From Phycisphaerales bacterium UBA3190 (lineage in GTDB: Bacteria; Planctomycetota; Phycisphaerae; Phycisphaerales; UBA1924), in the NCBI GenBank assembly GCA_002364005.1, contig DEXG01000008.1, positions 192,086 to 239,780 on the forward strand: DNA of 47,695 bases. The letters run 5' to 3'. Below, piece by piece: positions 18,229 through 26,795 of this stretch. Numbering within the stretch: position 1 is the stretch's first letter; the number at the start of each line of letters is the position of its first letter. A program made the position numbers and the translations under genes. The notes beneath the pieces are model-generated. The model did not search any database. It worked only from the letters and a program-made list of their open reading frames with translations, and was not told the DNA's origin.

Positions 18229-18876
18229 TTAGTGACAGCCGCAGCCCGATTTGCCGCACCCGCCATCGCCGCAGGGCTCTGGCATCGGTGCTGGGCCGAG
18301 CAGCTTTTCGATCTTGGCGTTCAGGTACCACGCGTGGTGCTCCAGATGCCAGCAGTGGTAGTTGGCGATCTCACGCACGCTCACCGGGCCATTGGTCGGG
18401 TGCAGGCCCTGACGCGCCCAGTGCTCATCGTTGAGCTGCATGAGCAGGGCACAGAGCCAGTTGCGTGTGGTATGGATCATCGCCAGATCGCCGCCCATCG
18501 GAGGCAGGAGCGTGGAGCCCTCGGTGCACCCGTAGATCCCGCCGTCGATGAACGCGTGCTCGTCCCAGAGCGCCAGCTCTGGCCGGTCCTCGGCGATGAT
18601 GCGTCGAATGCGGTGAGCCAGCACCAGCTCCGCGTCGGCCAGGTGACCGATCAGGATCCGCATGGGCCAGACCCCCACACCCGCGTTCTCAAGCCACGCC
18701 TGGGAGACCTGCTCGCCGCTGAGTTCCACGACGCGCGGGTCGAAGTGCTCGAGCCCCAGACGCATGCGGGCGCACAAGCTGGCTGCATCAAGATCCTTGA
18801 TCTCACGCATCTTGGGACGGGGCGCATCGAACGCGCTGGGGAGTGTTTCGGTGGTTGTCGAGGTGGTATCGCTCAT
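18229..18876 (-). CDS. DinB/YfiT-like four-helix protein with Cys-rich tail
   Basis: 215 residues. The helical pattern and candidate metal ligands fit the DinB/YfiT superfamily: WPMRILIGHLADAELVLAHRI (first His), RPELALWDEHAF, and NYHCWHLEHHAWYLNAKIE with paired His. These proteins bind a metal and often act as thiol-dependent transferases or hydrolases; the substrate is unknown. The last residues, CGDGGCGKSGCGCH, look like an extra metal-binding tail. The start is ATG 18876; TTG 18882 is possible but less likely. TATCAT lies five bases before the ATG with no ribosome site (leaderless type). It converges on the sulfotransferase-like gene, with 6 bp between stops. Confidence 0.8.
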   Translation of the reverse strand: MSDTTSTTTETLPSAFDAPRPKMREIKDLDAASLCARMRLGLEHFDPRVVELSGEQVSQAWLENAGVGVWPMRILIGHLADAELVLAHRIRRIIAEDRPELALWDEHAFIDGGIYGCTEGSTLLPPMGGDLAMIHTTRNWLCALLMQLNDEHWARQGLHPTNGPVSVREIANYHCWHLEHHAWYLNAKIEKLLGPAPMPEPCGDGGCGKSGCGCH

Positions 18877-18900
18877 GCCCAATGATAGGGCCGAAACGCC

Positions 18901-19479
18901 CTAGCTATTGGGTAAAAACCAGCGCAGCTTGTAGTTGTTGTCCTCGAAGACGACATCCAGACCCAGCCAATAGAGCGACTCGTTGCCCACCCGGGGCAGC
19001 TTCAGGCGGAAGGTGTTGCGTCCGATGGTTTTCAAGTACACCCCGGGGGTGTACTCACCCATAGGCAGGAAGTAGAACAATCGCCCGATATCGCGTTCAC
19101 GCCGAACAAGCTCCTCGAACGCCAGGGCCGGGTCGAGCCCGCGATCGTAGAACTCGTCCTTGGTGCGCTGGCAGAGCAACTGCTCGAGGAAGAGCTCGCT
19201 CTCGTTGTTGGCGATGGTGGTCGAGATGTGCGCCATCAGCTGGCGTACCGATTTGGAATAGAGGGTGATCGTGCCATCCTCATCCTCGACCCTGATCCCC
19301 TCTTTGGGCGTGCGGAGAAAGTCAGGCAACGCACGCGCCTGACGCTTCGGCGGGATCTTCGACTGGGCACCATCGAGCCCCGTAAGCAGCCCAGACTGCG
19401 AAACGACACGCTCATAGGTACACCCCCCAACCAGGGGCGAGAGCAGCAACAGGATGAGCAGGATGCGTGCGGGGCTCAT
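18901..19479 (-). CDS. Hypothetical lipoprotein coupled to nadB
   Basis: 192 residues, family not recognised. The signal ends in LSPLVGGCTYERV, a clear lipobox with Cys20. The mature protein is mixed alpha/beta, with RTKDEFYDRGLDP in the middle and RLKLPRVGNESLYWLGLDVVFE near the end, finishing LRWFLPNS. Its ATG overlaps the nadB stop by four bases (ATGA), so it is translated with nadB, yet nothing suggests an NAD role. It is probably an envelope protein using the nadB transcript. Confidence 0.72.
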   Translation of the reverse strand: MSPARILLILLLLSPLVGGCTYERVVSQSGLLTGLDGAQSKIPPKRQARALPDFLRTPKEGIRVEDEDGTITLYSKSVRQLMAHISTTIANNESELFLEQLLCQRTKDEFYDRGLDPALAFEELVRRERDIGRLFYFLPMGEYTPGVYLKTIGRNTFRLKLPRVGNESLYWLGLDVVFEDNNYKLRWFLPNS

Positions 19480-21212
19480 GCGTCTTTCGATACGCCCAGA
19501 TCGGTGTTCGGTTCGCCCTGGGCCCTGAGGTGGGTGTGGATCGGTGCATCGAAGTCGCAGATGTTGGGCGTGTAGCTCGCATCACGCGTCCCCCGGACCC
19601 AGAGACTGTGCTCAAAGCAGTGGGTGCGATCACCGTCTCCCTGCTGATCCATGAGGGTGTGGGTGCCGATCGAGCAGGGGCGTTGCAGCGCCGCGCGCGT
19701 AATCAGTGCCCCAGCGGTGAGCATGTTCTGTACTTCCCAGCCAGCCGGGGTCTCGAAGACCTTGTCGAGCGTGTACCGGGCCCAGAAATCGAGCATGTCG
19801 CACGCGTCGTCGAGTCGTGTGTGTGTGCGTTCAACGCCCGCGTTGATCCACATGCACGAACGCAGCGAAGAGCGAACATCGTCCAGGTCCAACTCCGCGT
19901 GGTTCGAGTCTTCCACGGCTGACACGATCGACGCCGGTGATACCGGTCCGGATTCGGCACGGAGCGCCGCCTGCTCGCCCGCGATGGCTCCCATCACGAG
20001 CCCCTCAAGCAGGGAGTTCGACGCGAGCCGGTTCGCGCCATGCAGGCCCGTGCACGATGCCTCGCCCACGGCCAGCAGGTTGGGCACGCTGGTCCTGGCC
20101 CGCAGATCGCTCCGCACGCCGCCGATCGTGTAGTGGGCTGCCGGGTGCACCGGGATCAGATCACTGCCCGGGTCCAGCTCGAACGATCGAAGCGTCGCAT
20201 GGATCCCCGGGAAGCGCTCGGGGAAGTGCTTGATATGTCGGCAATCGAGCCACACATGCTTGCCACCCTGCTGGGCGATCTGGCGCACGATGGCTCGGGC
20301 GACAACATCGCGGGGGGCCAGCTCGGCCAGTTCGTGGATATCCGACATGAACCGCTTGCCCGCGTGATCCAGCAGGTGGGCGCCCTCGCCACGCACCGCC
20401 TCGGAGATCAGCAGTCGCGCCGCGCCGGGGACATAGAGCGTGGTCGGGTGGAACTGCACAAACTCCATGTCAGCCAACTGGGCCCCGGCGCGGTAGGCCA
20501 TGGCGATGCCGTCGGCGGTGGCGACGCGTGGGTTGCTCGTTTCGCGATAGATCTGGCCGGCCCCGCCCATGGCCAGGATGGTCGTCCGGGTCCAGATCAC
20601 CTGCAGCCCGTACTTGGGGTGCCAGGTGATGGCCCCGAGCACGGGCGCACCCGGCTCATCGTTGAGCGTGAGCAGGTCGATCACGAAGCAGTGGTCAAAG
20701 AGGCGGATGTTGTCGTGGGCCGTGGCGCGATCGATCAGCGTGCGCTGCAGCTCGATGCCCGTGGCGTCGCCGCCGCTGTGGAAGATGCGGGAGGCGTTGT
20801 GGCCGCCCTCACGCCCGCGAAGCAGGTGGCCCTCGCTGTCGCGGTCGAAGTGCATGCCCCAGTCGATGATTTCTTTGATGCGATCGGGCCCATGCTCACA
20901 GACCAGCCGCACCGCTTCGTCATCGCACAGGCCGGCCCCCGCGGTGAGCGTGTCCTTGATGTGCGATTCGATGCTGTCGCTCGTGGTTCCACTGTTGAGC
21001 ACCGCCGCGATCCCGCCCTGGGCCCACGCGGTGTTGGTCAGGTCCAGCGATTCCTTGGCGCAGACGATGACCTGCCCGGTGTGGGCCGCCCCGATCGCCG
21101 CCCGAAGCCCCGCGACACCCGAACCCAGCACGAGCGTGTCACAGAAGATCTGAGGCAGCAGCCCGGTGCGGAACGGGATCAGGTAGCGTCGCTTATCGAA
21201 GATGGTGTTCAA
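19476..21212 (-). CDS. nadB: L-aspartate oxidase
   Basis: 578 residues. It oxidises L-aspartate to iminoaspartate, the first step of de novo NAD synthesis, using FAD. Landmarks: DTLVLGSGVAGLRAAIGAA (FAD dinucleotide fold), TNTAWAQGGIAAV, GREGGHNASRIFHSGGDATG, ILAMGGAGQIY, EFVQFHPTTLYVPG, HYTIGGVRSD, and GLHGANRLASNSLLEGLVMG. The start appears to be TTG at 21212, six bases after GGGAG; a nearby ATG (21217) is out of frame. Its partners nadA and nadC are not in the window. A lipoprotein gene overlaps its stop. It separates the two pairs of sulfotransferase genes. Confidence 0.95.
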   Translation of the reverse strand: MNTIFDKRRYLIPFRTGLLPQIFCDTLVLGSGVAGLRAAIGAAHTGQVIVCAKESLDLTNTAWAQGGIAAVLNSGTTSDSIESHIKDTLTAGAGLCDDEAVRLVCEHGPDRIKEIIDWGMHFDRDSEGHLLRGREGGHNASRIFHSGGDATGIELQRTLIDRATAHDNIRLFDHCFVIDLLTLNDEPGAPVLGAITWHPKYGLQVIWTRTTILAMGGAGQIYRETSNPRVATADGIAMAYRAGAQLADMEFVQFHPTTLYVPGAARLLISEAVRGEGAHLLDHAGKRFMSDIHELAELAPRDVVARAIVRQIAQQGGKHVWLDCRHIKHFPERFPGIHATLRSFELDPGSDLIPVHPAAHYTIGGVRSDLRARTSVPNLLAVGEASCTGLHGANRLASNSLLEGLVMGAIAGEQAALRAESGPVSPASIVSAVEDSNHAELDLDDVRSSLRSCMWINAGVERTHTRLDDACDMLDFWARYTLDKVFETPAGWEVQNMLTAGALITRAALQRPCSIGTHTLMDQQGDGDRTHCFEHSLWVRGTRDASYTPNICDFDAPIHTHLRAQGEPNTDLGVSKDA

Positions 21213-21369
21213 TCATGGCTCCCGGTAGGCGGCCTTCCCGAAGGGGCGCGGGATCTCGATGCGGCGGGACTGGTCTCTATTCTATGCGGGAAAGGCGGGT
21301 TGAGACGACTACAATTGATACCGTCGACGCCCCGCGTCATGATCAGCAGCCCCCATCGAAGCGAGTCCA

Positions 21370-22827
21370 ATGGCCAAAAATCCCTACCAAGCAGCCAAGC
21401 TCTTCGAGCAGGGCACCCGTGCGATGAAAGCCGAGCAGTTCGGGATTGCTCGCGGGCTGCTTCAGAAGGCCCTGAGTTTCGACAAGGACAACCCCGACAT
21501 CATGGGGCGTCTGGCCCAGCTGCATATCGCGACATGGAACTCGCAGGAAGCGGTCGACCTGCTGCGTCGCAGTCTCAAGCGTCGCCCGAACCACCCCGAT
21601 ACGCTGCTGGTGCTCTCGCAGGGCTACATGCAGCTGGGCGAGATCGATCGCATGCACGAAGCCCTCGACAAGGCCCTGAGCTGGGACCCGGGCCACCCGG
21701 CCTGCATGCACGCCAAGGTGCTCGGCTTCATCAACGCCGGCCAGCCCGAGCTGGCCCGCGAGGCGCTCGACCGGTACGAGCAGATCGGCGAACCCCACAC
21801 CCTGATCGTCATGGCCCACGGCAAGCTGGCGCGGACGGAAAAGAAATACGAAGAAGCGATCAGGCACTTCGAGCAGATCCTTGAGCGTGAGGACGCGTTC
21901 GAGCGTCAGAAACGATCGTCACGCTTCGAGATCGGGCATTGCTACGACGCGTTGGGCGAATACGACAAGGCGTTTGAGTACTTCCGGGTTGCCAACGGCG
22001 GGCACATCCCCGGCAAGGTGTTCCACGCCAAGTCCATGATCGAGCAATGGTCCAAGGAACTGCTCGATTCCATCCCTGTCGCAGACAACGGATCGGCGCG
22101 TCCGGTCTTCATCGTCGGCATGCCACGCTCAGGCACCACGCTGACCGAGCAGGTGCTCAGCGCACACCCCAGCGTCGAAACCGTGGGCGAAGCGGCGCTG
22201 ATCGGTCACCAGCTTCTACGCAAGGGCCCGTCCTCGCTGACGGGCGAGGACATCAACGCATACGCCAACGAGTACCTCGATATGCTCAACGAGCGCGTCG
22301 GCGCTGGGGCAACGCGGGTGGTCGACAAGCACATGGGCATGGAGCGCACGCTCGGGCTGATCTCCCGCATGTTCCCCGGGGCAACGGTGATCCACTGCCT
22401 GCGTGACCCGATCGACTCGTGCCTCAGCTCGTACTTCCAGAACTTCGGGACCAATGTGAACTACTCACGCGACCTGCGCATGCTGGGCGAGCAGTATGTC
22501 GCACACCGGAAGATGATGGATCATTGGGGGGAGGTCCTCGATCTGAAGATCATGCCCAACCGGTACGAGGAGATGGTCGCGGACTTCGAGCCACGCGCCA
22601 GGGGCCTGATCGAGCATATCGGACTCGATTTCCACGAAGACTGCCTGCGTTTCCACGAATCCAAGGCGTTCGTGACCACGGCGAGCAGCGTGCAGGTGCG
22701 AAGCCCGATCTACCAGAGCAGCAAGCAGCGTTGGCGTCATTACGAGAAGCACATCGGTCCACTGATCGAGGCCCTTGGCGACTACGCCGATACCAGTGTC
22801 CCCGAGGGGACCGAGCAGGAGGTTTGA
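21370..22827 (+). CDS. TPR-sulfotransferase fusion, paralog 3
   Basis: 485 residues. TPR-like repeats fill about 1-225 (QAAKLFEQGTRAMKAEQFG, CYDALGEYDKAFEYFRVANG). The sulfotransferase part has VFIVGMPRSGTTLTEQVL (PRSGTT at about 251-256), VIHCLRDPIDSCLSSYFQNF, and RSPIYQSSKQRWRHYEKHIG near the end. All expected PAPS-binding landmarks are kept, so it is predicted to be active on an unknown acceptor. The start lacks a strong ribosome site (CGAAGCGAG). The next paralog starts 3 bp after its stop, with AGGAGG inside this gene's last codons. Confidence 0.9.
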   Translation: MAKNPYQAAKLFEQGTRAMKAEQFGIARGLLQKALSFDKDNPDIMGRLAQLHIATWNSQEAVDLLRRSLKRRPNHPDTLLVLSQGYMQLGEIDRMHEALDKALSWDPGHPACMHAKVLGFINAGQPELAREALDRYEQIGEPHTLIVMAHGKLARTEKKYEEAIRHFEQILEREDAFERQKRSSRFEIGHCYDALGEYDKAFEYFRVANGGHIPGKVFHAKSMIEQWSKELLDSIPVADNGSARPVFIVGMPRSGTTLTEQVLSAHPSVETVGEAALIGHQLLRKGPSSLTGEDINAYANEYLDMLNERVGAGATRVVDKHMGMERTLGLISRMFPGATVIHCLRDPIDSCLSSYFQNFGTNVNYSRDLRMLGEQYVAHRKMMDHWGEVLDLKIMPNRYEEMVADFEPRARGLIEHIGLDFHEDCLRFHESKAFVTTASSVQVRSPIYQSSKQRWRHYEKHIGPLIEALGDYADTSVPEGTEQEV

Positions 22828-22830
22828 CGC

Positions 22831-24279
22831 ATGGGACAGTTCAACACCCAAGGCAGCCCGATCGTCACCAGCTTTCAGCGCTCCGTGCTCAACTCCAAGA
22901 AGCTGCTCGAGGCCGGCGAATACGACAGCGCCATCGCGTTGCTCCAAGAACTCCGCCAGCAGCAGCCGCGTGATGTCTCAGTCCTTCGCATGCTCGGGCA
23001 CGGGCTCATGATGATCGATGTCCGTGACGAAGCGATCCGGCACCTGAGCTTTGCCTTGAAGCTCCAGCCGAGGAACACCGACTTGTATGTCGATCTCGCC
23101 GCGGCCTACCGGCGCACCGACCAGCTCCGCAAGGCACACCAGACCATCGATCAGGCCCTCAAGCTCCGCCCGAACTACCCCCGCGCCGTGATGACCAAAG
23201 CCCGCCTGCTTCAATCCCACGGCAGCTCCCAGCAGGCCTACGAGCTGGTCAAGGCCGCCGTCGAGCAGGAACGCAGCCCCGAACTGCTCGGCATCTTCGG
23301 GCAGCTCTGCCGTGAGTTCAAGCGCCAGGGCGAAGCGATCGATCTGATCCGGGAATCGCTCAAGACCCCTAATTTCGAACGCAGCATTCGTCAGGACCTG
23401 CTCTTCGTGCTGGGGCACCTGCTGGACTCGGTCGGCGAGTACGACGAGGCCTTTGATTGCTTCGCCAAGGGCAACGCGATGAGTGCCGAGTACCCCAAGC
23501 CCAACCTCGACAAGTGGTCCGAACGCTGGACGAAAGAGAACTATGAGACGGTTCCGGAGAGCGATATTGATGGCTCACGCTGCGTGTTCATCGTCGGCAT
23601 GCCCAGGTCCGGCACAACCCTGACCGAACAGATCATCGCGTCCCACCCCAACGCCGACGGCATCGGCGAGGCGGACACGATCGACAAGTACACGCGTCAC
23701 CGCGAGATCGAGGAGATGACCAAGGACTTCATGAACGAAGCCGGTGCCGGGTATCTCAGCATGCTCGATCGCGTCAGCCCCGACAAGAGCGCCCGCAGGG
23801 TGTGCGACAAGATGCCGGAGAACTACTACTTCTGCGGCTTCATCGCCCGGGCGCTGCCGGGTGCCAAGATCATCCATTGCAAGCGCAACCCGATCGACAC
23901 CTGCCTGTCGATCTACTTCCAGCGCTTCGGCCCACGCATCGGGTATGCCACCGACCTGGACAACTGTGCCGACCAGTACCTCGGGTACCTCGGTGTCATG
24001 GATCGCCTGCAGAACGAGCTGGGGGTCGAGATGCTCGACGCGCAGTACGAGCAGACGACCAGCGACCCTGAGAACTCGATCCGGCGCATGCTCGATCATG
24101 TCGGTCTTCGGTTCGACGAGGCCTGCATGAACTTCCACAAGAGCAAGAAGTCGGTGCACACCGCGAGTGTCTCGCAGATCCGCCAGCCGCTCTATACCAG
24201 CTCATCGCAGCGATGGAAGCACTACGAGAAGCACATCGGTCCCCTCGTCGAGAAGCTCGGGCACCTGATCGAGGACTGA
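22831..24279 (+). CDS. TPR-sulfotransferase fusion, paralog 4
   Basis: 482 residues, second gene of the 21370-24279 pair. TPR-like helices cover about 10-230 (NSKKLLEAGEYDSAIALLQEL, AAYRRTDQLRKAHQTIDQAL). The sulfotransferase domain has VFIVGMPRSGTTLTEQII (PRSGTT at about 257-262), IIHCKRNPIDTCLSIYFQRF and RQPLYTSSSQRWKHYEKHIG. Three paralogs thus keep the same three motifs while paralog 2 does not. AGGAGG just before the ATG gives strong initiation. A terminator hairpin follows the stop. Acceptor unknown; sulfation of a surface polymer or protein is possible. Confidence 0.9.
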   Translation: MGQFNTQGSPIVTSFQRSVLNSKKLLEAGEYDSAIALLQELRQQQPRDVSVLRMLGHGLMMIDVRDEAIRHLSFALKLQPRNTDLYVDLAAAYRRTDQLRKAHQTIDQALKLRPNYPRAVMTKARLLQSHGSSQQAYELVKAAVEQERSPELLGIFGQLCREFKRQGEAIDLIRESLKTPNFERSIRQDLLFVLGHLLDSVGEYDEAFDCFAKGNAMSAEYPKPNLDKWSERWTKENYETVPESDIDGSRCVFIVGMPRSGTTLTEQIIASHPNADGIGEADTIDKYTRHREIEEMTKDFMNEAGAGYLSMLDRVSPDKSARRVCDKMPENYYFCGFIARALPGAKIIHCKRNPIDTCLSIYFQRFGPRIGYATDLDNCADQYLGYLGVMDRLQNELGVEMLDAQYEQTTSDPENSIRRMLDHVGLRFDEACMNFHKSKKSVHTASVSQIRQPLYTSSSQRWKHYEKHIGPLVEKLGHLIED

Positions 24280-24290
24280 GCGCACGATGA

Positions 24291-24317
24291 AAAAAACGCC
24301 CGCATAGGCGGGCGTTT
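24291..24317. terminator. Bidirectional terminator between convergent genes
   Basis: AAACGCCCGC and GCGGGCGTTT around ATAG (24294-24317), preceded by A6. Read on the minus strand it has a full T6 tail, so it best serves the minus-strand OmpH-like gene, and more weakly the sulfotransferase pair on the plus strand. Confidence 0.85.
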
Positions 24318-24348
24318 CGTTCGTTCAAGCGTGTGTGTGCCTCGTGGC

Positions 24349-25035
24349 TTACTCGCCGTCCATGGGGTCGGCTGGTTCCGTCTCGTTGGCATCGTCAGCA
24401 GCATCTTCGGTCGCTTCTTCTGCCAGTTCCTCGGGGTAGCCGAGCTTGATCCGAATGGCTTCGGTCAGGTCCGTGGCGGCGGGAGGGGTCACCAGCGGGC
24501 GGGCCAGGATTTCCTGCGTGATGCCGTTGATGGTGTCGGTCTGCAGCAGCTCGCCGTCGCTGCGGGTCGCGAAGACGAACGAGTAGCCCTGCTCCGCAGC
24601 CAGCTCATTGACCGCCGCGTAGATCTCGCGGTAGCCCTGTGCGATCTGCTCAGCAATGAGCGTCTGGTAGTCCAGACTCGCGGCCTGGCTTGCCTGCTGG
24701 AGCTGCCCCTGCATCTGCTGGTACTGCTGGTAGAGCTGCCCGCCATTGGGATCGTCGGGTGACAAGGCGCCCAGCTGGGTCTGCAACTGAATCAGCTGCT
24801 GCTGCATTGCTTCGATGCCGGAGTTTGATTCTGCTTCAAAGTTGCGCCGTGCAGCGGTCATTTCCTCGCCACTGAGGGCGCGGTCGACCAGAGCGAAGAC
24901 ATCGACGGAAGCGATGTCACCCTCGGCGAGACTGAACGAACGGTCCGCATTCGCTTTGGGCGCGAAGATCAGCATCCCGCCCAGGGCGATCAGGGTCAGG
25001 AGTGTGAGCAGTGTCAGTGAGTTGAGGCGTTTCAT
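24349..25035 (-). CDS. OmpH/Skp-family periplasmic chaperone-like protein
   Basis: 228 residues. A signal peptide (to about residue 31, PKANA) is followed by IASVDVFALVDRAL, the short strand that opens Skp/OmpH proteins, then a long Gln- and Glu-rich coiled coil (about 65-125, MQQQLIQLQTQLG) and a return to mixed structure with YSFVFAT. Skp proteins form trimers that hold outer-membrane proteins in the periplasm. The C-terminus has an acidic extension (EEATEDAADDANETEPADP) not usual in the family. ATG 25035 follows TTGGAGAG; an in-frame start 15 bp upstream is less supported. Stands alone, divergent from the aminopeptidase. Confidence 0.82.
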   Translation of the reverse strand: MKRLNSLTLLTLLTLIALGGMLIFAPKANADRSFSLAEGDIASVDVFALVDRALSGEEMTAARRNFEAESNSGIEAMQQQLIQLQTQLGALSPDDPNGGQLYQQYQQMQGQLQQASQAASLDYQTLIAEQIAQGYREIYAAVNELAAEQGYSFVFATRSDGELLQTDTINGITQEILARPLVTPPAATDLTEAIRIKLGYPEELAEEATEDAADDANETEPADPMDGE

Positions 25036-25093
25036 GTATTCGCTCTCCAAGGGAAGCCGGCGATCAAGGCCGCGGGGTGAATGGTGTCGTGTA

Positions 25094-25099
25094 TATACT
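25094..25099 (+). promoter_or_regulatory. Possible -10 element for the aminopeptidase gene
   Basis: TATACT at 25094-25099 in the 166-bp gap between divergent genes. No good -35 lies 16-18 bp upstream, so support is limited. It would give a leader of about 95 nt before ATG 25202. Confidence 0.35.
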
Positions 25100-25201
25100 G
25101 TGTCCCTGCAACAATACGGGCCTACACGCTGCCCGTTTGCCTCAAGTGCTGAAATCTCACCATCTGGGGTGGTCTTTCGCTCGATTCAAGCCGGAGTATC
25201 C

Positions 25202-26341
25202 ATGCGCGATCAACGACTCGACAAGCTCGCCGACATCCTCGTTCGCTACTCAACCAAGGTCAAGAAGGGGGATCTGGTCTCGATCGGTGCCGATCCCGTC
25301 GCGTTGCCGCTGGTCGAAGCGGTGTACGAGGCCGTGCTCAAGGCCGGCGGGCACCCCTTCTGGCAGCTCAAAAGCTCCTCATTGGCCGACATCCTCTACG
25401 AGCACGCCAGCGACGAGCAGCTCGATTACCTCAACCCCGTCGAGATGTTCAGCGACGAGACGATCGATGTCAGCATCGGGCTCTGGGTCGATGTCAACAC
25501 CAAGGCCTTCTCGCGGGTCGATCCCAAGAAGCTCGCCCGCAAACGCCTAGCCAACGCGCCCAAGATGAAGACCGTGCTCAACCGGGCCGCCGAAGGCAAG
25601 ATGCGATGGACAGGGACCATGTACCCCACGCTCGCCTCGGCACAGGACGCCGAGATGTCGCTGAATCAGTACGAAAAGTTCGTCTTCGAGGCCGGGCTCC
25701 TGCACCTGCCCGACCCCGTCGCGGCATGGGAGCAGCTCCACCAGCGCCAGCAGCGGGTGTGCGACTACCTCCAAACCAAGCACGAACTGCACTTCAAGGC
25801 ACCCGCCGGTGACGACCACGACGGCACCGACCTGCGCGTCGATATCGACCCGAGCAAGTCCATCTGGGTCAACTGCTCAGGCGGCGAGAACTTCCCCGAC
25901 GGCGAGGTGTTCTGCGGCCCGCAGGGCGCAAGCGGGCATGTGAACTACACCTTCCCGGGCGTCTACAACGGACGCGAGGTCGAGGGCATCCGCCTTGAGT
26001 TCAAGGACGGACGCGTCGTCGATGCCAGCGCCAAGAAGAACGAGGCCTTCCTCTTCGCCATGCTCGATCAGGACGAGGGCGCCCGCACCATGGGCGAGAT
26101 CGCCATCGGCACCAACTACGCCATCAAGGAGTTCTCCAAGAACACCCTCTTCGACGAAAAGATCGGAGGCACCTTCCACGCCGCGTGCGGCATGGGCTAC
26201 CCCGAATCGGGCTCGTTCAACGAATCCGCCCTGCACTGGGACATGGTCTGCGATCTGCGACAGGGTGGCCAGATCAGCGCCGACGGCGAGGTCTTCCACA
26301 AGGACGGCGCCTTCACCCGTGACGGCTGGCCCAGCGCCTGA
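25202..26341 (+). CDS. M29-family metallo-aminopeptidase
   Basis: 379 residues, usual length for M29 (AmpS/PepS type) enzymes, which release N-terminal residues using two metal ions. N-terminal part: LADILVRYSTKVKKGDLVSI and VYEAVLKAGGHPFW. The metal-site region is present: SGGENFPDGEVFCGP (Glu), KKNEAFLFAMLDQDEGART then GEIAIGTN (Glu), GTFHAACGMGYPESG (His and Tyr), and ESALHWDMVCDLR (H-x-D). The frame is open far upstream to 24815, but 25202 begins the family N-terminus. Cytoplasmic. Three bases separate its stop from the convergent zinc-ribbon gene. Confidence 0.93.
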   Translation: MRDQRLDKLADILVRYSTKVKKGDLVSIGADPVALPLVEAVYEAVLKAGGHPFWQLKSSSLADILYEHASDEQLDYLNPVEMFSDETIDVSIGLWVDVNTKAFSRVDPKKLARKRLANAPKMKTVLNRAAEGKMRWTGTMYPTLASAQDAEMSLNQYEKFVFEAGLLHLPDPVAAWEQLHQRQQRVCDYLQTKHELHFKAPAGDDHDGTDLRVDIDPSKSIWVNCSGGENFPDGEVFCGPQGASGHVNYTFPGVYNGREVEGIRLEFKDGRVVDASAKKNEAFLFAMLDQDEGARTMGEIAIGTNYAIKEFSKNTLFDEKIGGTFHAACGMGYPESGSFNESALHWDMVCDLRQGGQISADGEVFHKDGAFTRDGWPSA

Positions 26342-26344
26342 TCG

Positions 26345-26755
26345 TCAGAGCCGACGCTCACGCATAACCCGTCTCGCCTCGATCGAGTCCACATTGATTC
26401 CGCACTCGGGGCAGATGGTGGGGCGGGGGAGTCGTTCGACATCGTACCCACAGAACGAGCAGTGCCCGCTGGGCGTTACGGCGCGGGGGTGCTGCTCAAG
26501 GATCGCGTCCCAGATCGATTCGATCGAGTCCTGCGCAATCTGCCACTGAATCTCGCTGTCCGAATCGATCAGGATCAGAAAGCGGGGGGGCTTTGCACCG
26601 GGGATCTGCGTGTAGGGGATCTTCTGCTCATTCTCGATTTCACTCGATCGAACGCCCCGGATGTGCAAGCCGTAGATGATCTGGGCCGCGTCATCACGGG
26701 TGCTGGCGCTTGTGATGATGCGTTCTTTGACCAGCTTGGGATCGTTGCTCTGCAC
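26345..26755 (-). CDS. Zinc-ribbon hypothetical protein
   Basis: 136 residues. The N-terminal 85 residues are of unknown type (IIYGLHIRGVRSSEIENE, FLILIDSDSEIQWQIAQDS). The C-terminus has a zinc ribbon: HCSFCGYDVERLPRPTICPECG, with two CxxC knuckles. An open frame allows a GTG start at 26773, but GTG 26755 is proposed because TATCCT ends five bases before it on the minus strand, as at other leaderless starts here. It is divergent from rsmH and the two -10 boxes form an inverted repeat. The ribbon resembles that of the protein at 40999. Function unknown. Confidence 0.65.
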   Translation of the reverse strand: MQSNDPKLVKERIITSASTRDDAAQIIYGLHIRGVRSSEIENEQKIPYTQIPGAKPPRFLILIDSDSEIQWQIAQDSIESIWDAILEQHPRAVTPSGHCSFCGYDVERLPRPTICPECGINVDSIEARRVMRERRL

Positions 26756-26759
26756 GCGT

Positions 26760-26790
26760 GAGGATAGCGACACATCGCCCGGCTATCCTC
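26760..26790. promoter_or_regulatory. Symmetric divergent promoter, two TATCCT boxes
   Basis: GAGGATAG (26760-26767) and CTATCCTC (26783-26790) form an 8-bp inverted repeat. Each arm contains TATCCT in opposite orientation: on the plus strand six bases before rsmH ATG 26796, on the minus strand five bases before GTG 26755. Both look like -10 elements of leaderless genes. Confidence 0.55.
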
Positions 26791-26795
26791 TCACA

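Noticed and set aside
20040..21884. 614-codon plus-strand frame covering nadB and the start of paralog 3
   Set aside because: It is antisense to nadB and out of frame with the sulfotransferase; the translation has no recognisable motif.
24331..24762. 143-codon plus-strand frame opposite the OmpH-like gene
   Set aside because: Antisense to a gene with signal peptide, coiled coil and good ribosome site.
26676..26795. Upstream extension of rsmH
   Set aside because: It overlaps the divergent zinc-ribbon gene and adds no family similarity; ATG 26796 matches the known N-terminus.
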